Source: CBDFHJ01 sp965247635
Lineage (GTDB): Bacteria > Chloroflexota > Dehalococcoidia > Lucifugimonadales > Australimonadaceae
Length of the DNA: 64,000 bases
Direction of reading: 5' to 3'
NCBI GenBank assembly: GCA_965247635.1
Contig: CBDFHJ010000007.1
Location: forward strand, 124,001-188,000
Part shown: positions 50,979 through 59,726 of the stretch, piece after piece
Layout of the letters: the number at the start of each line of letters is the position of its first letter
How positions within the stretch are numbered: position 1 is the first letter of the stretch
The notes under the pieces: generated by a model
What the model was told of the DNA's origin: nothing
The model's database searches: none
Seen by the model: only the letters and a program-made list of their open reading frames with translations
Position numbers and translations under genes: made by a program

Positions 50979-51131
50979 CGTCTCTCCTTCGTGCGAGATT
51001 GTGCCTGGATGACCTCGGGTACCCCAGCGAGGCATGTGGTGAACGTGGCTCCTTAGACCCACGCTTGGTACAGGATACCGAACAGCGCGCTCCCGCGCCC
51101 CTTCGGCCCTCGGTGCGCTCCTTAACTCTTG

Positions 51132-51205
51132 CTGGGGGCCGCCCGCCGCCTGCCCTCCGAAGGAGTCCGGAGTCCTTCGGACCGACCTGTCGGTGGCGCC
51201 CCCAG
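51132..51205. other. Hairpin-rich segment in the divergent gap before transketolase
   Basis: CTGGGGGC (51132-51139) pairs with GCCCCCAG (51198-51205), enclosing CCGAAGGA/TCCTTCGG (51157-51180) and ACCGAC/GTCGGT (51181-51194). A three-way-junction fold is possible on either strand. The remainder of the 612-bp gap (50979-51590) holds no gene and ends in dispersed repeats. Confidence 0.35.
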
Positions 51206-51430
51206 TACACCCCTTTTTGAGATGCGGCTGCCGAGCAATCAGGTGCAGCTCTGGGCTGCCCCGCCAAAGCTCTCTGCGCATAATTCGCCGCGCGTTCAGG
51301 GGGCGTTTCGCCGAGTCCTGGTGGCCATCCTCAGCACCCACCCTCCCCTTCGGCCTACCTAACGGGTAGACTGAGGCTATCTCCTGAGTCACTAATTCGT
51401 TCAATAAATGCTGGGAGAGTTGCAGAGCTC

Positions 51431-51538
51431 CGTTCATGGTTCGACAGGCTCACCACGAACTGGGAAAATCCGCTCGTCCTTCGACAAGCTCAGGACGAGC
51501 GGAGTCAGTCCCGACCTGTCGGGACTGACTCACCACAC
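51431..51538. repeat. Dispersed intergenic repeat block
   Basis: 'cgttcatggttcgacaggctcaccacgaac', 'tccttcgacaagctcaggacgagcgg' and the palindrome 'gtcccgacctgtcgggac' in series, the same families as at 5395 and 11986. Confidence 0.6.
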
Positions 51539-51590
51539 TAGCTCCTCGCACCGGCTTTAGCGAGGAGTCGAAGGCGGGAGGAAAAACGCC

Positions 51591-53621
51591 ATGGTTACGC
51601 AGACCACCGGTCAAGCGTTGGATGACCTGTGCATCAACACCGTGAGATTTCTGGCCGTGGACGCCGTCGAGCAGGCGGGGTCTGGCCATCCGGGCACGCC
51701 CATGGGCGCCGCGGCCATGGCCTACGTGCTGTGGGACCGCTTCTTGAAGCACGACCCCACCGACCCGGCGTGGCCCGACCGAGACCGGTTCATCCTCTCC
51801 CCTGGGCATGCGTCGGCGCTGCTCTACTCCCTGCTCCACCTCACCGGCTACGACCTGCCCCTGGACGAGCTAAAGCGGCTCCGGCAGTGGGGCAGCAAGA
51901 CGCCGGGCCATCCGGAGCACGGCCTGACCCCTGGCGTGGAGATGACCACCGGACCGCTGGGTCAAGGTTTCGCCCACGGCGTCGGCATGGCCATCGCCGA
52001 GCGGTGGCTGGCGGGCCACTACAACCAGCCTGGACACCCGGTGGTAGATCACTACACCTACGCCATCGTATCCGACGGCGACCTGCAAGAAGGAGTCGCC
52101 TCCGAGGCGGCGTCGCTGGCCGGCACCCTGCAACTGGGCAAGCTCATCTACCTGTACGACGACAACGACATCTCCATCGAAGGCAATACCGGCATCGCCT
52201 TCGCCGAGAACGTGCCCCAACGGTTTCAGGCCTACGGGTGGCACGTGCTGGGACCTATCGATGGCATGGACCCGGCGGCGGTGGACGCGGCCATCCGCGC
52301 GGCCAAAGCGGAGACCAGCCGTCCCAGCCTTATCGTCTGCCTCACCACCATCGGCTACGGCAGTCCCAACAAGGCGGGGACCGCGGGAGTGCACGGCGAG
52401 CCTCTGGGCGAAGACGAGGTGCGCCTGACCAAAGCACACCTAGGCTGGCCCTCCCAGGAGCCGTTCGTCATCCCACCCGACGCCTTGGGCCATTTCCGCC
52501 AGGCCGTGGACCGGGGACGCCGGTGGCGGGCCGATTGGACTGATGGGCTGGGGGCTTACCGCGCCGCCTACCCCGACGGCGCCCGTCAACTCGAAGCGGA
52601 CCTCCGGGGTGACCTGCCTCCGGAGTGGGACAGCGACCTCAGCGGGATGTTCAGCAGCGATGAAAAGCCCCTCGCTACCCGGGAGGCGTCAGGCAGGGTG
52701 ATGAACCGTATCGCCGACCGTGTTCACGCCTTCACCGGTGGTTCCGCGGACCTGGCGCCCTCCACCAAGACCCTGCTGAAAGACCACGGCCACTACGGCT
52801 TCGAAGACTACTGCGGCCACAACATGCACTTCGGCGTCCGGGAGCACGCCATGGGCGCCATCGCCAACGGCATGGCGCTTCACGGCGGGACCATCCCCTA
52901 CACGGGCACCTTCCTCATCTTCTCCGACTACATGCGCCCGCCCATGCGGCTAGCGGCCCTGATGGGGCAGCGAGTGGTCTACGTCTTCACTCATGACTCC
53001 ATCGGGCTGGGTGAGGACGGACCTACCCACCAGCCCATCGAGCAGCTCGTGGGCCTGCGGGCAGTGCCGAACCTGAACGTGGTCCGGCCCGCGGACGCCA
53101 CCGGGACCGCCGAAGCGTGGAAGGCGGCGCTGGGCCGCCGCGACGGTCCGACGGCGCTGGTCCTCAGCCGTCAGAACCTGCCTATCCTGGACAGGAACGC
53201 GCTCGCTCCAGCCGACGGCCTGCACCACGGTGCCTACGTTTTGTGGGAGTCCAGCAGCGAGCCTCAAGTGCTCATCCTCGGCACTGGCTCCGAGGTGCAT
53301 ATCGCCTTGGAGGCGGGCCGAGAGCTCGCCGAACGGGGGGTGCGAGCGCGGGTGGTCTCGATGCCCTCCTGGGAGCTCTTCGACGCTCAGCCGCAAGGGT
53401 ACCGCGACTCGGTCCTCCCGCCCTCGGTACGGGCGCGGGTAGCCGTCGAGGCGGCGTCGCCCCTTGGCTGGGAGCGGTACGTGGGGTTGGACGGCGCGAC
53501 GGTGGGCATCGCGCGCTTTGGAGCGTCTGCCCCCGCGGGCGTTCTCTACCAGCGGTTTGGAGTCACGGCCCAACACGTAGTAGAGGATGCGCTTAGGCTG
53601 GTTGGTGGCGGGGGTGGATAA
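51591..53621 (+). CDS. tkt: Transketolase
   Basis: 676 residues, full length. Thiamine-diphosphate region G-D-G-D-L-Q-E-G with N in Y-D-D-N-D-I-S-I-E, N-terminal active His in S-G-H-P-G, the pyrimidine domain with G-V-R-E-H-A-M and F-S-D-Y-M-R, and a C-terminal domain. It transfers two-carbon units between sugar phosphates in the pentose phosphate or Calvin cycle. GGGAGG precedes ATG 51591. No other pentose-phosphate gene is adjacent. Confidence 0.95.
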   Translation: MVTQTTGQALDDLCINTVRFLAVDAVEQAGSGHPGTPMGAAAMAYVLWDRFLKHDPTDPAWPDRDRFILSPGHASALLYSLLHLTGYDLPLDELKRLRQWGSKTPGHPEHGLTPGVEMTTGPLGQGFAHGVGMAIAERWLAGHYNQPGHPVVDHYTYAIVSDGDLQEGVASEAASLAGTLQLGKLIYLYDDNDISIEGNTGIAFAENVPQRFQAYGWHVLGPIDGMDPAAVDAAIRAAKAETSRPSLIVCLTTIGYGSPNKAGTAGVHGEPLGEDEVRLTKAHLGWPSQEPFVIPPDALGHFRQAVDRGRRWRADWTDGLGAYRAAYPDGARQLEADLRGDLPPEWDSDLSGMFSSDEKPLATREASGRVMNRIADRVHAFTGGSADLAPSTKTLLKDHGHYGFEDYCGHNMHFGVREHAMGAIANGMALHGGTIPYTGTFLIFSDYMRPPMRLAALMGQRVVYVFTHDSIGLGEDGPTHQPIEQLVGLRAVPNLNVVRPADATGTAEAWKAALGRRDGPTALVLSRQNLPILDRNALAPADGLHHGAYVLWESSSEPQVLILGTGSEVHIALEAGRELAERGVRARVVSMPSWELFDAQPQGYRDSVLPPSVRARVAVEAASPLGWERYVGLDGATVGIARFGASAPAGVLYQRFGVTAQHVVEDALRLVGGGGG

Positions 53622-53648
53622 AACGGGCGTACGCCTGAATGCCCAGCT

Positions 53649-54650
53649 TCAGCCTCGGGCCTGTAGCGCTCTGAAGGTTTCACTCAAAATGCGCCACACG
53701 ACCTCGGGCCGAGCGCACCGGATGGCCGACATATGAGCGCAGCCACGGTATCCCCAGGCAGCCACGTCCCTGGCCCCCGCTTGGTAGGCGGTCTCGGCGG
53801 TCCTGGCCAGCTCCTCCTCCTGCCCCTCCTCGATGAGGAACGCCTGGAGCCAGACCATCGGCGCCTTGCCATAGGCGTCGCATAGCTCCACCATCTTTCT
53901 CGTCCAATAGCCGACGAAACTGTCGCGGTCCTGGCCGAAGAGCTGCCAGAAGGGTGACACACCCAGGGCCTCCACGTCGGCGATGGCGGCGATCTTCTCC
54001 CAGTGCACGACTCCGTGCTCCGGGTCCTCGAAGGGCAAGAGGCCGACCGCGCTCCTCACACCACTCGCTTTCGCTCGCGCGCATCCCACACGGATGAACT
54101 CCACGAGCGTCTCTTCGCGGAACTCCACTACCTCCGGGCTCATCTGGGCCGGCATGGGATGGCCGTACCTCTGGTGGAACAGGTCCCGGCAGACGGCGCA
54201 GTGGCACGTCCAATCCATCCCGTCGCCTACCGGGCCGGGCGGAAAGTACAGGTGTGGGTCGTCCCAAAAAATAACATCAGGGCCAAGGGCACCGGTCGCC
54301 TCCAACCATCCGTCCATGAACGTTCGGAACTCAGGGTTGTTGGGGCAGGCGGCGGGCACCGGAGCGCCGTCCGCCTTTACCTGCCAGGTCTCCGGGTGTT
54401 GGACCAGGAACTGGCTGAACGCCTCTCCGGCGAACACGCCACCCACGCCCCACGGGTCCATGTACGCCTCCAGGCCTGCCTGCCGCGTGGCCGCCACCAT
54501 CTCTTCCATCGCGCCACGATAGAACTGGAGGTCGTTTTCGCTGAAGGCATGCACGACGTAGGAGCAACCCGCGCTCACGATGTCTGGAAGGTCTCGCTCA
54601 CGGAAGTGTTCCGGGATGCGGTTGCCGAAGTAGCTAACGCCCGTTTTCAT
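53649..54650 (-). CDS. Conserved hypothetical, TIM-barrel glycosidase-like
   Basis: 333 residues beginning M-K-T-G-V-S-Y-F-G-N-R-I-P-E-H. Alternating beta/alpha pattern with D-V-I-F-W-D-D-P-H-L-Y at one strand end and C-H-C-A-V-C-R-D-L-F after it, as in barrel proteins of the GH-like 'hypothetical glycosyl hydrolase' group. The C-x-C-x2-C cluster (about 147-152) may bind a metal. No signal peptide. Function unknown. Confidence 0.55.
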   Translation of the reverse strand: MKTGVSYFGNRIPEHFRERDLPDIVSAGCSYVVHAFSENDLQFYRGAMEEMVAATRQAGLEAYMDPWGVGGVFAGEAFSQFLVQHPETWQVKADGAPVPAACPNNPEFRTFMDGWLEATGALGPDVIFWDDPHLYFPPGPVGDGMDWTCHCAVCRDLFHQRYGHPMPAQMSPEVVEFREETLVEFIRVGCARAKASGVRSAVGLLPFEDPEHGVVHWEKIAAIADVEALGVSPFWQLFGQDRDSFVGYWTRKMVELCDAYGKAPMVWLQAFLIEEGQEEELARTAETAYQAGARDVAAWGYRGCAHMSAIRCARPEVVWRILSETFRALQARG

Positions 54651-54814
54651 ATCGCCCTTGGGTTATCACGGCGCCGCCCCACTTGCAAGGAGGGCGCTCG
54701 CTCATTGGCCGTGAGTGTCATGTTAAGCCCTTCACTTTGTCACCTTTCCTCCCGAGGGAAGGGTCTCGTCTCCTTCCAGACGGGAAAACTAGTGCTTAGT
54801 CCACAAAGTTCCTA

Positions 54815-54890
54815 TCATTCTGAGTCCCGATTCATCGGGACGAAGAATCTCTCACCCGAGAGACCCTTCGCTGCGCTCAGGGTGACAAGG
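54815..54890. repeat. Dispersed intergenic repeat
   Basis: 'tcattctgagtcccgattc' then 'atcgggacgaagaatctct' and 'cccttcgctgcgctcaggg'. A second inverted repeat GATTCCTC...GAGGAATC follows at 54922-54958. Part of the same family as 58006-58089. Confidence 0.65.
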
Positions 54891-55017
54891 AGATGAAACG
54901 TATTTCCCGGGCAGAGCACGAGATTCCTCGTTCCGCCTCCGGTGGATGAGGAATCTCGTCCAGAGTGAGCTCCGCGAAGCGCCTCTCGAATCCAAGGCGG
55001 CATGGTATGCTCCGTCC

Positions 55018-55569
55018 GTGGACCCCGGCGACTTTTGCGCCTTAGACGTCGAGACCGCTGGCGGCGTATGGGCGGAATTCCCCCGCGGCTTCGACCTGCT
55101 CCTGACCGGGGTTCGGTACGGAGACGCCTACCACGCGTACTCGGCGGACCCCGTCAGCCTGGCCCTCTTGGCCGACTTCTTGGAGCGTTTTACCGGCGTG
55201 GTGGTCACGTTCAACGGGACGGGGTTCGACCTGCCTTTACTGGACACGTACTTCAGCCAGCTCTTGGGCCGCCGGTTGCAAGTGGCGCACCACTACGACG
55301 TCATGCAGGAGATCGAGCGGCAGACGCAGCTACGGATAAGCCTGGACAGACTGTCGCAATACACCTTCGGCGAGCAGAAGATGCCTTGGGACCATCGACA
55401 GAACCGCCGGGTGTGGGGGGAAGCGCCCCAACAGCTCATTGAGTACAACCGGGTGGACTTGGACCTTACCCATCAGATGTATCAGCGGGTACTGAACGGT
55501 CAGCACCTATTCCTCGGCAACGCCACGGTGCTCCTGACGCCTCCCGGGCCTGGAGCGTCTGCACCCTAA
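55018..55569 (+). CDS. RNase H-fold 3'-5' exonuclease-like protein (YprB/RNase_H_2)
   Basis: 183 residues from GTG 55018. Exonuclease motifs: F-C-A-L-D-V-E-T-A (ExoI D-x-E), V-T-F-N-G-T-G-F-D-L-P-L-L (ExoII) and Y-N-R-V-D-L-D-L-T (ExoIII-type Asp). TATGCT at 55006-55011 with TGG before it forms an extended -10, 6 nt from the GTG, so the mRNA may be leaderless. An in-frame ATG at 54946 would add 24 residues read from repeat sequence and is less likely. Confidence 0.8.
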   Translation: MDPGDFCALDVETAGGVWAEFPRGFDLLLTGVRYGDAYHAYSADPVSLALLADFLERFTGVVVTFNGTGFDLPLLDTYFSQLLGRRLQVAHHYDVMQEIERQTQLRISLDRLSQYTFGEQKMPWDHRQNRRVWGEAPQQLIEYNRVDLDLTHQMYQRVLNGQHLFLGNATVLLTPPGPGASAP

Positions 55570-55597
55570 CCAAGCCCATACAGTACAATGTGCCGCA

Positions 55598-56395
55598 ATG
55601 GCTGCCTCACGTGTCCTGGAACGCTATCGCCTGGAGCAGAGCCTCTTGCGGGCCCGCTGGCTGGGCGTTGCGGCCCTGGTCCTCTTGGCCGCCCTCAGCA
55701 GCGTGAGCACGTGGGCGCTGTGGGGTCCCGCGGCCCTGTTGGCGGGCGGTAACTTTGCGGTCTGGCGCTTGGGCCGCCGGGTAAGGACGCTTGAAGGGCA
55801 GCGGCGGCTGGGCGTGGCGGCCACCGCGCTAGACGCCACGGTGGTGTGGGCGGTGGCCACGTTGGTGACTTCAGGACTCACGCCGTCCATCTACGCGGTC
55901 TTCATGCTCATCGTGGCGGAGGTGTCCGTGCGGTACGCCCCGCTGAAGGGCATTGCCGTCTCGGCGGCGCTGGTGGCCACTTTGGCCGGGGCGATGGCCC
56001 TCCAAAGCATACGGGGCAACGACCCCTTCGACGTCTGGCTTTTCGCGTTTTGGTCGGCCCTTATCCTGCTGGTCGGGACGTTGGTGGGCACCGCCGTACG
56101 CGAGATATACCGGCCCCGCCCGGCGCTGGCGGTTACCCTGGCCGGGCTGGACCCCGTGGTGGAGGAGCTCTTGACGCGGCGAGAGCGCCAGGTGCTGGCG
56201 ATGATCACCGAAGGCCAGAGCAACGCGCGTATCGCCGAAGCCCTGGTCATCGAACGAAAGACCGTGAAGAACCACATCAACAGCATCTACAGCAAGCTCC
56301 ACCTGAACAGCCGTTACGAGGCAATCACCCGCGTCCTCGCCCAGCGGCAGCGCGAGGACCGCCAGCCGACCCCCGAGGAGGCCTTCCATGCTTAA
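55598..56395 (+). CDS. Membrane-anchored LuxR-type transcription regulator
   Basis: 265 residues. The first ~170 contain about six hydrophobic helices (20-55, 70-110, 118-167) and no periplasmic domain; residues 188-250 are a LuxR HTH (L-T-R-R-E-R-Q-V-L-A-M-I-T-E-G, then I-E-R-K-T-V-K-N-H-I-N-S-I-Y-S-K-L). A one-component sensor whose membrane part perceives the signal. TACAAT at 55584-55589 lies 8 nt before the ATG with no ribosome site, so the mRNA is probably leaderless. Overlaps the zinc-finger gene by 8 nt. Confidence 0.8.
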   Translation: MAASRVLERYRLEQSLLRARWLGVAALVLLAALSSVSTWALWGPAALLAGGNFAVWRLGRRVRTLEGQRRLGVAATALDATVVWAVATLVTSGLTPSIYAVFMLIVAEVSVRYAPLKGIAVSAALVATLAGAMALQSIRGNDPFDVWLFAFWSALILLVGTLVGTAVREIYRPRPALAVTLAGLDPVVEELLTRRERQVLAMITEGQSNARIAEALVIERKTVKNHINSIYSKLHLNSRYEAITRVLAQRQREDRQPTPEEAFHA

Positions 56396-56654
56396 GACCG
56401 AATGCACCCACTACCACGACCAGCTAGTCCCTGCTGCCGCACCCCGCGCCGAGGTGTGCGAAGTGTGCGGGCTTGAAGGGCCGCTGCGTATGTGCGCGAC
56501 CTGCGGCTTCGTGGGGTGCTGTGAGTCGCGAAGCAGCCACGATACCGACCACTGGAAGCAGAGCGGACACGCCATCATCATCCAGCTGCCCATCTCGGAC
56601 CGGTCGTTCACCTACTGCTACGAGCACGCCGCGTACCTCTCGGACGAAGCGTAA
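56388..56654 (+). CDS. UBP-type zinc-finger protein
   Basis: 88 residues with the ZnF-UBP ligand set: C-T-H-Y near the N-terminus, C-E-V-C-G, C-A-T-C-G-F-V-G-C-C, H-D-T-D-H-W and S-G-H-A. In eukaryotes this domain binds the ubiquitin C-terminus; bacterial versions are stand-alone and of unknown role. Starts 8 nt inside the LuxR-type gene, so the two are co-translated and may act together. Confidence 0.83.
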   Translation: MLKTECTHYHDQLVPAAAPRAEVCEVCGLEGPLRMCATCGFVGCCESRSSHDTDHWKQSGHAIIIQLPISDRSFTYCYEHAAYLSDEA

Positions 56655-56682
56655 AGCGACGCAGGGCATACCGGGAGCACCC

Positions 56683-57351
56683 TTGTACCACCTACACACC
56701 CCTTTTCAGGCTCGTACCAGGTGGTTGGGGTGGCTTGCCGTACCCGTGGTGGTGTTGGTGGCGGCGGGGTGCGGCTCGGCCGCCACACCTACACCGGAGG
56801 GTTGTAGCCCGGCCAACCAAAGAGGCACCCTGCCGGAGAGCTACGATAGCCCGCCGGCATTGACCATTGACCCCGCTAACCAATACGTCGCCACCTTGGA
56901 AACGGAGCGAGGCAACATCGTCGTCGAGCTTTTCGCCGCGGACGCGCCCAACACCGTGAACAATTTCGTCTTCCTGGCGCGCGAAGGCTTCTACGACAAC
57001 TCCACGTTCCACCGGGTCATCCCGGGATTCATGGCCCAGGGGGGCGACCCCACCGGCACGGGCAGCGGCGGTCCGGGGTATCGGTTCGACGACGAGTTTA
57101 GCCCCAACCTCCGTCACGATGGACCGGGTGTCCTCTCCATGGCCAAATCTCCCGCACCCAGCACAAATGGCAGCCAGTTCTTCATCACGTACGTGGCCAC
57201 ACCCCACCTGGACGACCTCCACTCCGTGTTCGGCAGGGTGACCGAGGGAAGGGACGTGCTGGAAAAGCTCACCCCTCGTGACCCGCTGCAGAGCCCAAGC
57301 TACCAAGGCGATACGCTCCGCTGCATCACCATCGTGGAGAGCACCGCGTAA
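56683..57351 (+). CDS. Cyclophilin-type peptidyl-prolyl isomerase, lipoprotein
   Basis: 222 residues from TTG 56683 (GGGAG site). Lipoprotein signal ending L-V-A-A-G-C, then a cyclophilin domain with F-H-R-V-I-P-G-F-M-A-Q-G-G-D (catalytic Arg), G-S-Q-F-F-I-T and H-L-D-D-L-H-S-V-F-G. Catalyses proline cis-trans isomerisation outside the membrane. The start is not ATG; the TTG is chosen because it opens the signal peptide. About 85% identical at DNA level, by eye, to the gene at 57451. Confidence 0.88.
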   Translation: MYHLHTPFQARTRWLGWLAVPVVVLVAAGCGSAATPTPEGCSPANQRGTLPESYDSPPALTIDPANQYVATLETERGNIVVELFAADAPNTVNNFVFLAREGFYDNSTFHRVIPGFMAQGGDPTGTGSGGPGYRFDDEFSPNLRHDGPGVLSMAKSPAPSTNGSQFFITYVATPHLDDLHSVFGRVTEGRDVLEKLTPRDPLQSPSYQGDTLRCITIVESTA

Positions 57352-57450
57352 CGCCCGCTGGACGGCCGGCGTGCTGGTTAGCGTGTTGGCGGTGGCGGGA
57401 GCAGCTTGGCCAGACAGGGAAGTTACAGCCTAACCAACGAAGGAGGCACC

Positions 57451-57969
57451 GTGCAGAAGCGCTACAATAGCCCGCCAGCATTGACCATTGACTCCTCTAC
57501 CCGATACGTCGCCACCTTGGAAACGGAGCGAGGTAACATCGTCGTCGAGCTTTTCGCCGCGGACGCACCCAACACCGTGAACAACTTCGTCTTCCTGGCG
57601 CGCGAAGGCTTCTACGACAACTCCACGTTCCACCGAGTCCTTCCAGGATTCATGGCCCAGGGGGGCGACCCCACCGGCACGGGCAGCGGCGGTCCGGGGT
57701 ATCAGTTCGGCGACGAGTTTAGCCCCAACCTCCGTCACGACGGACCGGGTGTCCTCTCCATGGCCAACGCCGGCCCCAACACTAATGGCAGCCAGTTCTT
57801 CATCACCTACGCGCCCACACCCCACCTGGACGACCGCCACGCCGTGTTCGGCAAGGTGACCGAGGGGATGGACGTGCTGAACAGCCTCACTTCTCGTGAC
57901 CCACAGCAGAACCCGAGCTCCCAGGGCGATACGCTCCGCCGCGTCACCATCGCGGAGGGCACCGCGTAA
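57451..57969 (+). CDS. Cyclophilin-type peptidyl-prolyl isomerase, cytosolic
   Basis: 172 residues from GTG 57451, 7 nt after GGAGG. Same cyclophilin domain as its left neighbour (F-H-R-V-L-P-G-F-M-A-Q-G-G-D, G-S-Q-F-F-I-T-Y) but without signal peptide, so it acts in the cytoplasm. A recent tandem duplication with loss or gain of the export signal. Confidence 0.9.
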   Translation: MQKRYNSPPALTIDSSTRYVATLETERGNIVVELFAADAPNTVNNFVFLAREGFYDNSTFHRVLPGFMAQGGDPTGTGSGGPGYQFGDEFSPNLRHDGPGVLSMANAGPNTNGSQFFITYAPTPHLDDRHAVFGKVTEGMDVLNSLTSRDPQQNPSSQGDTLRRVTIAEGTA

Positions 57970-58005
57970 CGCCGCGCTGGCCATGCCGATGGGCGGCGCG
58001 ACACC

Positions 58006-58089
58006 TGTCATTCTGAGGCGCGCAGCGACGAAGAATCTCTCCGGCAACGGGACAGTGAGAGACCCTTCGCTCCGCTCAGGGTGACAGAC
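58006..58089. repeat. Dispersed intergenic repeat
   Basis: 'tgtcattctgaggcgcgcag', 'cgacgaagaatctctccgg' and 'acccttcgctccgctcagg' ending in 'gtgacaga', the same family as 54815-54890. Confidence 0.65.
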
Positions 58090-58269
58090 GACGCACAGGC
58101 ATTGCCAGTATTGCGTCTCCCGTTCGCGATCAGCGTGTCGAAGCGCGAGGACACGCTTTCCAGCAAACTCAAGCGCCCGCTAGACGGCTGGTTCGCTAGC
58201 GGACTATGATGGTCTTCTGGTACGCTGGGGCACCCTCTCCATGAAAAACGCAGGGTGCCACTAACGGCG

Positions 58270-58358
58270 GGAGAGGTGCTGGAGTGGCCGATCAGGCACG
58301 CCTGGAAAGCGTGTAGGGGCTCTGTCCCTCGCGGGTTCGAATCCCGCCCTCTCCGCCA
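58270..58358 (+). tRNA. tRNA-Ser(GGA)
   Basis: Acceptor GGAGAGG/CCTCTCC, anticodon loop CTGGAAA (anticodon GGA), a long class II variable arm, T arm GCGGG-TTCGAAT-CCCGC and encoded CCA. An integrase gene follows 151 nt downstream, so its 3' end is probably the integration site. Confidence 0.96.
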
Positions 58359-58509
58359 GGCACACCCTTAACCTTAGCTTTGCAAGTGCTGTCTTTTGTC
58401 GATTTTATGCGTGAGTCAGCTACAGCCAAGGTTCTCATGGTTGCTCATAGATTATCTTACCGTCTCATACAATCCCAACTATAATGTGGGGTAAAATGTG
58501 GGGGGTGAC

Positions 58510-59667
58510 ATGGCCGAGAATCGCAAGGCTCGTCCGTTGACTGCGGCGCGAGTGAGAACGGAGAAGCGGCCTGGCCGATACCACGACGGTCAGGGGCTTT
58601 ACCTTCAGGTGGACCCGTCCGGCGCTCGCAGGTGGCTTCAGCGTGTTGTGATACGCGGCAAGCGGACTGATCTCGGACTTGGCGGGTGGCCTCTTGTGTC
58701 CCTGAACGCTGCGCGTGAGAAGGCGATGGAGAACCGCAGAATCGCTCGTGTGGGCGGGGACCCTCGGACAGTGAAGCGAGACGTACCGACCTTTGCTGAG
58801 GCTGCCGCTGAGGTTATCAAGCTCAACCTCCCCACATGGAAGAACGCCAAGCATGCGGCCCAGTGGGGTTCTACTCTCAGGACATACGTCTTTCCACACT
58901 TCGGCTCCAGATTGGCAACCGAGGTGTCGGGTTCGGATGTTATGAAGGCTCTAACGCTGATATGGACTGCCAAGCCAGAGACAGCGCGGCGAGTGCGCCA
59001 GCGCATAAGCGCGGTGATGAAGTGGGCTATAGCCAACAACTACAGGCTGGATAATCCGGCTGGCGACGCCATCGAGGCCGTGCTTCCCAAGACTTCGCGG
59101 ACCCAGGCGCACCATGCAGCTCTACACTATGCGGATGTCCCGGTAGCCCTGGACGCCATTCGAGCGTCCACCGCCAGGCCCGCCACCCGGCTGGCCCTGG
59201 ACTTCGCCGTGCTGACCGCCGCCCGCTCCGGTGAGGTTCGCGCCGCCAGGCGGGATGAAGTCTCTCTGGACTCCCGGGTCTGGACCGTTCCGGCGGCGCG
59301 GATGAAGGCGGGCAGGGAGCACCGCGTACCGTTGTCGAGGCGCGCCCTGGACGTCCTGGAAGAGGCGCGCAGCCTGGATGACGGTCCCGGGCTGATTTTC
59401 CCCGGACGTTCGGGCAGACCGTTGTCGGATATGACTTTCACGGCGTTGCTCCGGCGGCTGAACATCCCCTGCGTTCCGCACGGATTCCGGTCGAGCTTCC
59501 GAGACTGGGCGGCTGAGAAGACAGACGCACCGCACGCGGTCATGGAGGCGGCGCTAGCACACGTAGTTGGGGACTCTACCGAAGCCGCGTACTTCCGCTC
59601 TGACCTGTTCGAGAGGCGGAGGACGCTCATGGATCAGTGGGCGGAGTACCTGGCTGAGAGCGAGTAG
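58510..59667 (+). CDS. Tyrosine recombinase / P4-type phage integrase
   Basis: 385 residues from ATG 58510 with GGGGTGAC before it. N-terminal DUF4102 arm-binding domain (D-G-Q-G-L-Y-L-Q-V-D-P-S-G-A-R-R-W), core-binding domain (about 100-190), catalytic domain with R in T-A-A-R-S-G-E-V-R, H-x-x-R in H-G-F-R-S-S-F-R and the nucleophile Tyr in E-A-A-Y-F-R. Lies next to tRNA-Ser in the standard orientation for integration at a tRNA 3' end. Confidence 0.93.
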   Translation: MAENRKARPLTAARVRTEKRPGRYHDGQGLYLQVDPSGARRWLQRVVIRGKRTDLGLGGWPLVSLNAAREKAMENRRIARVGGDPRTVKRDVPTFAEAAAEVIKLNLPTWKNAKHAAQWGSTLRTYVFPHFGSRLATEVSGSDVMKALTLIWTAKPETARRVRQRISAVMKWAIANNYRLDNPAGDAIEAVLPKTSRTQAHHAALHYADVPVALDAIRASTARPATRLALDFAVLTAARSGEVRAARRDEVSLDSRVWTVPAARMKAGREHRVPLSRRALDVLEEARSLDDGPGLIFPGRSGRPLSDMTFTALLRRLNIPCVPHGFRSSFRDWAAEKTDAPHAVMEAALAHVVGDSTEAAYFRSDLFERRRTLMDQWAEYLAESE

Positions 59668-59726
59668 TGCATTCATCTTGACACTTCAGCCGCCTTCTCG
59701 ACTGGCCGATCAGAGATAGGCGCAGC

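Noticed and set aside
51200..51370. Possible T-box leader upstream of the radical SAM gene
   Set aside because: An AGAGAGC-like segment and several hairpins are present on the minus strand, but the conserved T-box TGGnACC box and specifier arrangement are not convincing, and the downstream gene is not a tRNA ligase or amino-acid gene.
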